From NCBI GenBank assembly GCA_032718475.1, contig JAUCBJ010006390.1:1-30993 (forward strand): DNA of 30,993 nt, written 5' to 3'. Positions 18,686 to 27,817 of the stretch are shown piece by piece. The notes beneath the pieces were generated by a model that made no database searches, was not told where the DNA came from, and was given only the letters and a program-made list of their open reading frames with translations. The position numbers and the translations under genes are program-made. Numbering within the stretch: position 1 is the stretch's first letter; every line of letters begins with the position of its first letter. Source of the DNA: Nemertoderma westbladi (taxonomy: Eukaryota; Xenacoelomorpha; Nemertodermatida; Nemertodermatidae).

Positions 18686-21135
18686 GCATTGCAGCTGCAT
18701 TTTTAAGAATGCTGTGCCGGCTTAGCGACAAAATTGCACCGCCACAACTCCCTATCACCCATGACATTTGCTAGATCATCCGCATCTTCAAGGCCAGTGT
18801 CCTTTAAGATGCGTCTCAAGAAAGTCATGGGCTGTCCACCATGCTTATTCACTCCATGAGGCTGCCAAGGTACAAGATTATGCACTGGCTGGTCCTCACG
18901 GCGAAAGCAATGTCCTGCAAAGCGGAGGCGATTTTGTTCTAGTGTCAAGCTTGGGGGAACCAATGAGACACCTCCAATGTTATATAGTGTCTGGTTGGAG
19001 ATGTGTGCATTGTACTTGACACAATGAACCCGGCGTAGCATTCTTGTGAATGTGCCATCCAGAGATTTGGTGTCCTCAGCAGTTAGAGCCCAGCATGGAC
19101 TCCCATAGAGGAGTACTGGAACTACTGCTGCTCTAAATAACCGGACCTTAAGTTTCCGATTAATTCTCGGTGACTTCCAAATCCTGGAAAGCCTATTCAA
19201 GGCTGCCCATGCCTTTCCCTTACGTATTCGAAGGTCCTCACCTGACTTCCGGATCCATGATCCCAGGTAACAGAAGTCATCCACATGCTCAAGCATACCA
19301 TCTTTTGATCTTATGCTCATCCGATCAGAGACTTGCTGAGGACTTTCAAAGTTAACTGTCAAAATTTTGGTCTTTCTGGAGTTAATAAAAAGACCAACAC
19401 TAGAAGCAGCATGTTCTAATGAGCTGAGGAGCCGTTGGGCTCTCTCTAGTGATTCTGAGAGTACTCCTAAGTCATCAGCAAAGTTTAGATCAGTTAGGTA
19501 CTTGGCAGGATCTCCTCGACTTCTGGAGCCAGTAGGTGGAGTTATCATCACCCCATCATCATTGTGACGATCTAAGGACATGCGTAGAACATAGTCAACA
19601 ACAATTATGAACAAGAATGGTGCAAGTGTGTCTCCCTGGAGGACGCCCCATAACACTTCAAATGGTTCTGTGTCACCGTCAACAGTAGACACAAATGTTG
19701 TCGAACCATCGTATACTGATCTGATTGCTGCAATAATTTCATCAGGAATCCCATATAATGAAAGTATGCTGAACATACGTGAGCGAGAGACTGAATCAAA
19801 GGCCTTGAAGAAGTCAACAAAGATGACAGCCAGATGCCTGTCTTTCTTTTTTGATAACTCATCAATTATCCTTCTAAGTGCCAAAATGGGCTCCATGGTC
19901 CCACGACCTTTACGGAACCCATTCTGATTTCCACGGAGCAGTCTCTCAATGGGATCCCTGATGCGATTTAATAGAATTCTATTGTATAGCTTTGCAGCAA
20001 TCGAGATCAATGAAATTCCCCGAAAAGAACCATAGTGTGTCAGGTTGCCCTTCTTGGGAACTGGTACCAACTTATTTGTTTTCATTTTTTGTGGGACTCT
20101 TGTTGTACGGTACATGTCTACTATGATGGGATAGATGAGCTTTAAACACTCAGGTATTTTAAAGACCTCAGGGGGAACACCATCTACTCCACTGGCACGA
20201 TTGGTCTTAATGCTCTTTGCAGCAGCCTTCACTTCTGCAAAGGAGATATCACCAATGAGAATATCTGGGAGTACAGACTCAGACACTTTTACTTCTATAA
20301 AGTTATCAGGCAATACCCTGTCATTATTGAGGAGCTTTTCAAAGTGGGCCTTCCAACCATTGAGGCGATCGGCTGGTGATTCAGCCTTAACCTTGGTGGT
20401 TGGTTGGCTTTTTCGACCAGCAAGCAAGTTGATCGATCTCCATGCCTGGGATGATTGCCTGCTGTCGTCAGCATCATTGATGGCATCAACCTGTTGGTTT
20501 ATTAGCTCCTGTAAATTAACAGAGTACTGCCTGTTCAGGGACCTAGATGCAGCCTTAACTGCATTCTTGGCCGCTGTAGTCTGTTTGAGTCGGGACTCTT
20601 TCTGCGCCTTGTAGAGGTCATTTCGGCACTTCTGAATTTTGTTGTCAGTCCAGGGTGCCCGTTTCCTGTTTCGAGGGTATACAGGAACTGTTTCTGCAGC
20701 TGCTAACTTAACTGCCTCTGTGAAGGCAGTATAGCCCTCACAGTGATCTGCCGCCTCAGAGGCAAGAGCCTCATACCTGTTGCTCAGCTGTAATGTGAAG
20801 CTGAATCTCACACTTGGCTGTTGCAACAGAGAGGACCAGTCATGCCGCGGCAAGGCAGATTTCGTTGTTCTGCTAGCACGCAGACTAAGTCTTACCTTGG
20901 CCACAATAAGGCGGTGATCACTGGAGAAGGGTCGTAGTGTAAATGCATTATACTGGGTCCACTGAGTCCATAGCTTTCCAGTTCGCTTCTTGAACTGGGT
21001 TCCAACCGAAAACAATCCATTTCCAGAGATAAAATCCTGAAGATGGACGGAATTTCGGTTAACACTATTGCTATAGACCCAGGGCGATGTAGGTGATTGA
21101 TGCAGACTTGCATTAAAGTCACCCAAGAATGTTAA
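18686..21135 (-). mobile_element. LINE inserted in reverse orientation into another LINE (copy B)
   Basis: A 2450-bp insertion bounded by a 48-bp target duplication, as made by target-primed reverse transcription. The 5' side (21135) is truncated inside the endonuclease, just before LGDFNA. The 3' side (18686) has only about 17 bp after the stop codon, with no poly-A, ending in the GCAGCTGCAATGC region. Its RT frame is intact, which points to a young insertion. Confidence 0.93.
18703..21135 (-). CDS. LINE ORF2-like polyprotein: endonuclease C-terminus and intact reverse transcriptase
   Basis: One uninterrupted frame of about 810 residues. It begins at the last part of an AP-like endonuclease (LGDFNA near 21109-21126, then SSDHRLIVAKVRLSLRAS). 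A basic linker and then the RT follow: NRASGVDGVPPEVFK, FRGISLISIAAKLYNRI, QNGFRKGRGT, FVDFFKAFDS, WGVLQGDTLAPFLF, and the catalytic NFADDLGVLS (19471-19482). A C-terminal region follows with FRAAVVPVLLYG and RRVHCVKYN, then a GHCFRREDQPVHN zinc-finger-like segment, ending at TAA 18703. It would copy its own RNA at a nicked chromosomal site. The 5' truncation removes the catalytic N-terminal part of the endonuclease and any promoter, so the copy cannot move by itself. The open frame runs past 21135 into antisense host-LINE sequence up to 21294; that part is accidental. The same clade as the plus-strand host LINE, but a different family. Confidence 0.88.
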   Translation of the reverse strand, partial: LTFLGDFNASLHQSPTSPWVYSNSVNRNSVHLQDFISGNGLFSVGTQFKKRTGKLWTQWTQYNAFTLRPFSSDHRLIVAKVRLSLRASRTTKSALPRHDWSSLLQQPSVRFSFTLQLSNRYEALASEAADHCEGYTAFTEAVKLAAAETVPVYPRNRKRAPWTDNKIQKCRNDLYKAQKESRLKQTTAAKNAVKAASRSLNRQYSVNLQELINQQVDAINDADDSRQSSQAWRSINLLAGRKSQPTTKVKAESPADRLNGWKAHFEKLLNNDRVLPDNFIEVKVSESVLPDILIGDISFAEVKAAAKSIKTNRASGVDGVPPEVFKIPECLKLIYPIIVDMYRTTRVPQKMKTNKLVPVPKKGNLTHYGSFRGISLISIAAKLYNRILLNRIRDPIERLLRGNQNGFRKGRGTMEPILALRRIIDELSKKKDRHLAVIFVDFFKAFDSVSRSRMFSILSLYGIPDEIIAAIRSVYDGSTTFVSTVDGDTEPFEVLWGVLQGDTLAPFLFIIVVDYVLRMSLDRHNDDGVMITPPTGSRSRGDPAKYLTDLNFADDLGVLSESLERAQRLLSSLEHAASSVGLFINSRKTKILTVNFESPQQVSDRMSIRSKDGMLEHVDDFCYLGSWIRKSGEDLRIRKGKAWAALNRLSRIWKSPRINRKLKVRLFRAAVVPVLLYGSPCWALTAEDTKSLDGTFTRMLRRVHCVKYNAHISNQTLYNIGGVSLVPPSLTLEQNRLRFAGHCFRREDQPVHNLVPWQPHGVNKHGGQPMTFLRRILKDTGLEDADDLANVMGDRELWRCNFVAKPAQHS

Positions 21136-21183
21136 GAAGGTCGATGACTTCCAGTACCTTGGATCATGGATAGAGAGTAGCAA
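21136..21183 (+). repeat. 48-bp target-site duplication, right copy
   Basis: Identical to 18638-18685; see that entry. Confidence 0.93.
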
Positions 21184-21706
21184 AAAGGACATAGAAGTTA
21201 GGAAAGCAAAGGCTTGGGTAGCTCTATCAAAAATGGATACCATCTGGAAATCAGATCTCTCCAGGCACCTGAAGACTAAGTTCTTTCGAGCCACAGTGGA
21301 AAGTGTATTTTTATATGGGGGTGAGACCTGTACACTGACTAAATCGCTTGAACAACGAATTGATGGTTGCTACACAAGAATACTAAGGGCAGCTCTAAAC
21401 ATCAGCTGGAGACAACACATGACAAACGCCGAGCTTTGTGGTACAATACCACCTGTATCAACCACCCTCCGTGAACGCAGATTAAGATTCAGTGGGCACT
21501 GCTGGCGAAGTAAAGAGGAGGTCATATCAGATCTACTTTTCTGGCAACCAACTCATGGAAAGCGTAGTCGTGGACGACCGGCCATAACATATATAGATCA
21601 ACTTGAAAGGGATACTGAACTTAGGAGAAACGAAATTGCGACAACTATGGAGAATCGGTAAGCCTGGAAGGATCTCATTTCCACTGTCCGAGTTCGCTCG
21701 ACCTAG
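21136..21706 (+). mobile_element. LINE, 3' part of the element begun at 17545
   Basis: Starts with the second copy of the 48-bp target duplication (21136-21183). It continues the host LINE with VRKAKAWVALSKM, FFRATVESVFLYGGETCTLT, LRFSGHCWRSKEEV and HGKRSRGRPAITY, the C-terminal part of the protein. If the insert and one target copy are left out of account, the reading frame is in register with 17688-18685. A TAA at about 21660 precedes WKDLISTVRVRS and a final TAG at about 21704, so the natural end has probably picked up one nonsense codon. A short (TAG)n tail follows. Confidence 0.88.
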
Positions 21707-21811
21707 TAGTAGTAGTATAGTAGGTTCCGTAGTAGGTACAGTACAGTAGCCCCGTTATCACTTCCTAACCATACATCCACACGCCATTACCCCCCCCCCC
21801 CCCCCCCCCCC
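21700..21811 (+). repeat. (TAG)n tail and run of 22 C
   Basis: The LINE ends in four or five TAG units (about 21703-21720), a simple-repeat tail of the kind some non-LTR elements carry in place of poly-A. A run of 22 C follows at 21790-21811 before a C-rich stretch. Confidence 0.7.
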
Positions 21812-22630
21812 ATACACCCCCACCCTTCTCACACCATAATCAGTATTCATTAATATAATATTTTTCTTTACGGGGGGTGGCAGCGACCACTAGCTTAGCT
21901 ATTAGCTGCGACCCTTCGTCAATATAATTGATTAATTTATATCTAGGATAATTATAATCTGTTTGTATAAGCAATTGAATTAATTATGGTCGGAAATTAA
22001 AATTTAATTGAAATTGATATCGAGCGAGCTCATCCAATTATATGGCTTTATTTGGCACTCAACAGCATTGAGTAGAACATTGTTCCCCGATTTTCATGGA
22101 GTGTGGGACTTTCTTTACCCCTTATGGGATCCCCTTATGTGAACCGATTGAACGAGAATCCCGCAGAGTCGCGAGACGAACTCGGAATAATGTCCCTCAG
22201 ATGAGAGACGCCACATTGGGAAACCTTTCGCGACTCTGTTGGCCTCTGTGGTAGGGCGCTGGGGTAATGGTCGGTAGCGTTCGAGCTGACATGCAGTTCA
22301 ACGAGTGTAGGTCTCACAAAGGGTGGCGTCGTTTGATGTTGTGCAATAAACGCTGACGTCACCTCTTATGCCTAAATAAATCGAACTACTGAGTTCTTGA
22401 TGAGACTAGCGCGCAGTGTGCGAGGACCGTATGTTGTCCATCACCTCCCTGGTTATGGAACTACAACTGACGGTATCCGTTGCCGTGAGACTCAAATCCT
22501 TATTAAACCCCTTGTAAGGCTACTAGGCCTAAATTCGGCCTTCTGTATTGCCGCTGCACATTGAGATGCTATGCTGGCTTAACTAACATTTTATCACCAC
22601 CATGCAATCCACAATTGGCATGCCCCAATG
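21812..22630. other. Unassigned sequence with an 11-bp inverted repeat
   Basis: No gene recognised. The part 22030-22380 is G+C-richer than its surroundings and holds a perfect inverted repeat CAGAGTCGCGA / TCGCGACTCTG (22164-22174, 22228-22238), an AATAAA near 22345 and a TGACGTCA (CRE-type) palindrome near 22352. These could belong to the terminal part of a retroelement, but no coding sequence or terminal repeats support it. Confidence 0.35.
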
Positions 22631-22634
22631 TTGC

Positions 22635-23300
22635 GTGCATAAAGAATGCTATGCAGGCTTATTGACAAAATTGCGCTGCCAAAACTCCCTATCTCCCATG
22701 ACTTTCGCGAGATTATCCACATCTTCAAGGCCAGTGGCCTTTAAAAGAGGCGTCTCACGAAAATCATGGGCTGTTCAGTCCACCATACTTATTTTCTCCA
22801 AAGGGCTGCCAAAGCACAAGATTGTGCACAGGCTGGTCCTCACAGCGAAAGCAATGTCCTGCAAAGCGGAGGTGGATTTGTTCGATTGTCAAGATTGGGA
22901 TAACCAATCGATTCACCTCCAATGTTATATAGTGTCTGGTTGGAGATGTGTTCATCATTGTACTTCAGGGATAATGACTGGAGAAAGGGTTTAATGCCAT
23001 GATTAACAAAAACAGTTGCTATTTATATGGCCATTCTTCAGTTTCAGCATTTCTCCAGTTATTATAACTATGGATACGCCATGAACGGCATCAATTCGAT
23101 ATCTTTCCCATTCATTGTACTTGACACAGTGAACCCGGCGCAGAATTCTTGTAAATGTGCCATCTAGAGATTTGGTGTCCTCGGCAGTAAGAGCCGAGCG
23201 TGGACTCCCGTAGAGGAGTTCTGGAACTATTGCTGCTCTGAATAATCGGACCTTAAGTTTCAGACATATATGACTTTTAAATCCCGGACAGCCCATTCAA
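22635..23300 (-). mobile_element. LINE 3'-end fragment (copy C), carrying a small insertion
   Basis: The minus strand matches the C-terminal part of the LINE at 18686-21135: LKVRLFRAAIVPELLYGSP, TAEDTKSLDGTFTRILRRVHCVKYN (23115-23250), then LRFAGHCFRCEDQPVHN (about 22800-22870). The two parts are separated by a 146-bp insert (22966-23111). Frames are broken in several places. It is more diverged from copy B than copy A is in the shared region, judging by eye. Confidence 0.82.
22966..23111. mobile_element. 146-bp insertion with an 11-bp target duplication
   Basis: Inserted into LINE copy C between direct repeats TCATTGTACTT (22955-22965 and 23112-23122). Copies A and B have this target once, which proves the insertion. 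Inside, ATAATGACTGGAGAAA near the left end faces TTTCTCCAGTTATTAT further right, an imperfect inverted repeat. The length and target-repeat size would suit a truncated SINE or another short retroposon. Family unknown. Confidence 0.7.
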
Positions 23301-23374
23301 TGCCCTGGTGGCTAAACATCACAGAATGAGAGAGCGGGTCATCCTTGCTGTGCTGGGAGTGTAAGGACATCTGT

Positions 23375-23645
23375 AAGCATCCATTCATTTGTAAATTATT
23401 TGGTAATCGTCTATCAATTAGGATACAACAACTTCGTGGTATATTACAAGGGGGCTACTACAAGGGGATTCTTATTTTTGCGGACGACCTTCCTTTTTAT
23501 TCCCATCCCAAAGTGACAAAGGAGCTCTCCAAAGCGATCTAGACATTCTAAGGTATATAAATGGTGTCCCTCCAATGGTGTTATGATAGTTAACTTTGTA
23601 AAAACCAAAATTGTTAATATATACGAATATATTCGTGTAATACTT
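23375..23645 (+). pseudogene. Degenerate LINE reverse-transcriptase fragment
   Basis: Short plus-strand RT motifs in shifting frames: RGILQG (start of the conserved ILQGDPLSP-type block, otherwise lost), a catalytic-box-like IFADDL, a segment reading LQSDLDILRYI in an adjacent frame, and NFVKTKIV. The order fits the palm-thumb part of a LINE RT unrelated to the neighbouring LINEs. Heavily decayed. Confidence 0.4.
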
Positions 23646-23689
23646 CAACCATCATTACTAAACATATTAAAAGCAAAAAGAACAAGAAA

Positions 23690-23955
23690 AATAAGTTGGT
23701 CTAGTGGTGACATTACTGTGCTTCCGATTAGGGAGCCCGGGTTCGATCCCTAGATGGGGCAGCACTGTTTGGGCACAGTGCTTTAAATGCTGCAGCCTAG
23801 CCCAACCCCGGCTTTCATCCTTCAGTGGTCGATAAATGGGAACCAAGGCAACTTGGGAAACAGAGTGGAAGGGTTTACTGTGGAAGATCACCCATGGTGG
23901 TGATGGTGAACAGGCATTCCTTGGCTTAACGAGCCTAAAAGATTCTCCCATTCAA
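23690..23955 (+). mobile_element. tRNA-derived SINE
   Basis: The head contains an RNA polymerase III A box TGGTCTAGTGG (about 23697) and B box GGTTCGATCCC (about 23741) at tRNA-like spacing, followed by a non-tRNA body of about 200 bp. The tRNA-like part does not fold as a proper tRNA by eye (no matching acceptor ends), so it is a retroposon head and not a tRNA gene. The internal promoter would drive Pol III transcription. The 3' end and target duplications were not resolved. Confidence 0.75.
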
Positions 23956-24943
23956 AGAATGTACATTTATTATCCGTAGCCACAGGTTTACAATGAAAAT
24001 TTATCCCATGGCTCTTTGTGCATCACTTGCAATACCTGATTTCTAACTCTAACAAACCTTAAAGATCTGGGTAAAATTATATCGACTTATATCAAATGAA
24101 TACTAGGTTTGCACATCTCGGCTTCCTACATACAATGGCACTTCATCTTGTCAAAGAGACTCTCTGTGTCAAAGAAAACTAACAGTTTATTTTATTCTTC
24201 GAAAAAGCCAAATTCTAGTTATATTGTCCTTCAATTCAACAATTTCTTTATAACAATATTGCAACGCCAAACTGAATATAACAAAAACAAGAATGTTAGC
24301 TACCCATTATTGTAATCAAACAAATAAATTGATAAACACAAATAACAAAATATTTATCAGTAGCTTTACTAACGGCGTGTTACACTGTTCGAATAACGAA
24401 TCGATATTATTAATTGATGACAAAGTTCTTACAAAATGTAGCACTTTAGGTTATTGAGATGATATTATTTCCTTATCAATAATTCGTAAACGATGTCAAT
24501 AACGCGCTAAACATCTACGGTGTTTAATTTTTTATTTATGTTGAATTAGGAATAGACGACGATAAGTAGTTAGCAGTAAGTATTTTATAAAGTTTCATAA
24601 AAGAAACTAGCTTTTAAGATTGGTTACAGTTTATTTCGCTTTGCAATACATAATTCTAGAACAATAAAGACTTTATATTCATTTATATAATCAAAGATGA
24701 CGAAAATCGACTAATGAGTTGGGGTTGGCCTAGTTCTTGCCATGTGAATGAAAATAAGCTGTAAGATAACAACCATGTTTAACAGTAATAATGATCGAAT
24801 AACAAACAATTCTAAATATACTGCTGTCAGTTAATATCGGGCAATTCGTACAGTTAAATCGAGTTTAAACGGCTCGTATCTTTACCAGTGACGTCAATTC
24901 CAACAATTAACGAAGTTCTAGACGAGTGTGACAACATCGTTAT
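23956..24943. other. AT-rich sequence, probably including the HNRNPL 3' UTR
   Basis: No coding sequence. For the minus-strand HNRNPL, AATAAA signals (TTTATT on the plus strand) occur near 24630 and 24530, within about 420 bp of the stop, and are candidate polyadenylation signals. The rest shows nothing recognisable. Confidence 0.4.
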
Positions 24944-26631
24944 CTAATCGCGATTATCTGAAGACGTCTCTCGTCGGATAGAAGAATCCTTACTGAAGCA
25001 GAGCTTAAACACATAGGGATACTTCCCTTTAGGGTTAGCTAACTCGGCGTTGTTGCTGAGTAAGACGGCTCGAACGGAATCTTCTACGGATTCGAACTGG
25101 ATGAGGCCGGTTCGACTCCGAGAATTCGGGTTCTTCGACTCGAACACTAGGATATCAGCAGGGCCGGGGGATCCCGTCTTCGCGAGCGCGTCTCGCAGGT
25201 CCTCCTCGCTGTACTGCGGCGGCACGTTGAAGAAATGGACGACGCGGGACGGATTGATGGGGCGGTTCTTCTGGGCGGTTTCCGCCGTCATATAGCGGTT
25301 GTTTCGGGAGTTGGTGTAATCCTTGAAGGCGGGGGTCCCGTCCTGGAGTTCCTGGGTCCGAGCCTTGGGTTGGACGGTTGTCTGCCTGCTGTAGCCGAGC
25401 TCCAGCGCCCGCCCGTTAACCACGACTCGGTTTAGATGCGTCAAGGCCCGCTGCACGGATGCTGGGTCCCCCATCTCCACCATCGCGTTACCCGGCTTAC
25501 TTTTCATAAAGGAAATCTTCAGGACATTCCCGTAGAGACAAAGTAAGTTAAATAGTTTGTCGCAGTTGATTTGCTCCGGATCCATCGAGTAGGCCATTAG
25601 TACGCGGCCCTCCTGGTCTATAAGCGAGGGGTTTATCGCACCGACGCCCCTGGGCACGCCCTCTCCGCCTCTGGGCGCTCCCATTAGCTCGCCGCCACGA
25701 GGGACGCCGCCTGCCTGCGGCAGCGGCGGCATCCCCCGCTCGCCGACCATCCCGCTACGGAACCTAGCCACATCGTCGTAAACCGATCCGCCGTTATTAA
25801 AGTTGGATCTGCCGCCTCCGTAGAAATCGCCGCCCCCACCTGATGGCGGCATCATATCCTTCATGGCCCCTCTGCCGCCACCAGGAGGGAAACGGCCCTC
25901 AGCCATCATATAGGGGTCCTCGCGACCCACCAGGGAAGGGGGACCGCCCATCGGGTCCATACCGGGACGCGGGGGGAACATAGAGTGCGGCATCCCCCCC
26001 TGGGGGGGACCCCCCCTCCGGGGATCCTCAGGGATTCCTGTAGGCGTCGAGAGCAGCGCGGTCCGCTCCAACCGCGGCCCTTGGCCTAAATCCTGAGTGT
26101 AATCGAACGTCTCGGAGTCGTTCTTGCGGACATTCAACGTAGCCGTCTTAGAATACTCTATCTTAAGTGTGCAACACCCTGCGTAAACATCGGCGCCATT
26201 GAGTTGAGATTTAACTAATCGCGCCGCTGCTACTGTTTCGAATTCGACAAGAGCTTGAATTCCGTTCTTACGGAATATAACGATTCGTAAAACATTAGCG
26301 TGTTGGTTGGTTATCTTGTGTATAATATCCGTGGATATTGGGTAGACAGCGTTGGTTACGGTTACCAATAACACGTGGTTGGGTTTCTCCCCGCTGGGTT
26401 TCATATGGGTGAGGGTCGCTTGAACCTCAGAGCCTCCGATTCTAAGCATTCCCGTGTTGGACGCATTCACGCAACTCTTAGCCGCGTGTGGACCCTCGAA
26501 CTGGACGATGGACTGCCCGGTTGATAATTGGAGTTGCGTGTTTATAGGGAGTCCGAAGGTATCAACCGCTTCATTAACGTCGGCCTCCACGAGATTAGGC
26601 GGTATGCCGTTAATAAGAACGCAAGTTCCGT
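24944..26631 (-). CDS. HNRNPL: hnRNP L-family RNA-binding protein (four RRMs), last coding exon
   Basis: Nuclear RNA-binding protein of the hnRNP L/LL (Drosophila smooth) family; vertebrate members bind CA-rich RNA and regulate splicing and mRNA stability. Four RRMs in order, numbered in the open frame (about 561 residues in this exon): RRM1 about 11-84 (CVLINGIPPNLVEAD, SIVQFEG), RRM2 about 94-170 (HVLLVTVTNAVYPISTD, RIVIFRKNGIQALVEF, LNGADVYAGCCTLKIEYSK), a Gly/Pro/Met/Arg-rich linker about 200-340, RRM3 about 350-423 (CLYGNVLKISFMKSKPGNAMVEM), RRM4 about 470-556 (RVVHFFNVPPQYSEEDL, YPYVFKLCFS). The conserved KDYTNSRNNR precedes RRM4. The frame has no ATG before RRM1. Instead TTTATTCCACAG on the minus strand gives an acceptor whose exon starts at 26631 in phase 1, so at least one 5' exon is missing from view. 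Intact and probably expressed. Confidence 0.93.
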
Positions 26632-27817
26632 CTGTGGAATAAATAATTTGGTACACACCACTTGTGATTTTTTTTCAAAACTGCCCATTTATAGGGTCCC
26701 GTGGGAAAACACATCAACTTTAAATGCGTTTTCTTAATAATACGAATTTTAAATTTCAAAATGCAAAGGCTTTTCTAAAAATGAACGAATTTGTGTGAAA
26801 TTTGGCACGAATGATGACTGAGTGATGCTTAACACCTCCTATTACCACTTTTTTAATTTTTATTGTTATAGCATAGCTGAAATATTTAACAAATTGTTGT
26901 CAATTTTGGTCAAAAATTGCAAAATCTGACAAAATTTGGCAAAAAAATCAGTATCTTCATAAATAATTTTTTGAACATAAGCATTTATCAAAACTCTGGT
27001 ACCGGCAGACCAGTAATAGGATCTATTCACAATGTAATTGTGCACAAATGATTAAATTTTGGACTGGACGGACGCAATAAAAGTTCATCCCTTTCCAGGG
27101 GAAATTCGACGAAAAAATAACAGCTGATTACTCTCAAAAATAAACTGTATCCTGTTTTATTGTGTTTAGTTTATTGTTTTGTTTAAAATAACGTACCACT
27201 GTAGACTGTAACCAGCTCCCCCCCCCCCCCCCCCCCCCCCCTCCTGTCTACCGATATGTGCAAAAGAATATCTAGAAGTTTTGTTGCATAATCCGACAAG
27301 TTGAAGGGTGAGTGTTCAAGTGGGAATTATAATTCAGTTCATCTGAATTGAATAGGCCTATATGTCAGTATATTATCTGAGCAGCTGAGTGGCACGTGTA
27401 ATTGCAAAAGTATAGGCTATTACAGTATTATGCTGCTATGTTTTATATCGTAATAAATTAAAAATTAAACAGTTGCCGCACGCATAGTTTAAAATTTATA
27501 ACTGTATAAAAAAATAAAATTTTTGATTTAATGAAATAAAGTACCCGGTTGCTGGTAGCTTAATTAAACAATCAAAACTAATTTATTACTCGTCGCTATA
27601 GTCTGATGATAGTGCGGATGGGTGCATTCTTAATACAATGTCACCCATCATAACAACCAGTTGCTATGGCTGTATGCAGGTATGCGTGTATGGTAAGGTA
27701 ACACGACTAACACGATTCATAACATTGACCATTCGAAAGTACATACTCAATATAGGCAGATGCAGGAAGACAGAGAGACATACATTAACTTTATTACATA
27801 ATAATAATTATTATTAA
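26632..27817. other. HNRNPL upstream intron or flank; unassigned AT-rich sequence
   Basis: Because HNRNPL starts with a splice acceptor at 26632, at least the first part is intron. I found no N-terminal exon. About 26760-27060 is AT-rich, with repeated ATTTGGC/AAATTTGGC-like words that suggest an old repeat. A run of 24 C occupies 27218-27241. Confidence 0.45.
27218..27241 (+). repeat. Homopolymer of 24 C
   Basis: Uninterrupted run of 24 C in the region upstream of the HNRNPL exon. Confidence 0.9.

Noticed and set aside
21136-21294. N-terminal extension of the minus-strand LINE ORF
   Set aside because: This part is the antisense of the interrupted plus-strand LINE, beyond the target duplication. 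The frame is open by chance.
23690-23770. Functional tRNA gene
   Set aside because: A and B boxes are present, but acceptor-stem ends do not pair and a 200-bp non-tRNA body follows; a SINE head fits better.
24944-26656. HNRNPL as a processed retrogene
   Set aside because: The frame lacks an ATG and begins at a good splice acceptor, with no poly-A tail or target duplication seen. This supports a genuine exon, though a missing first exon keeps the question slightly open.
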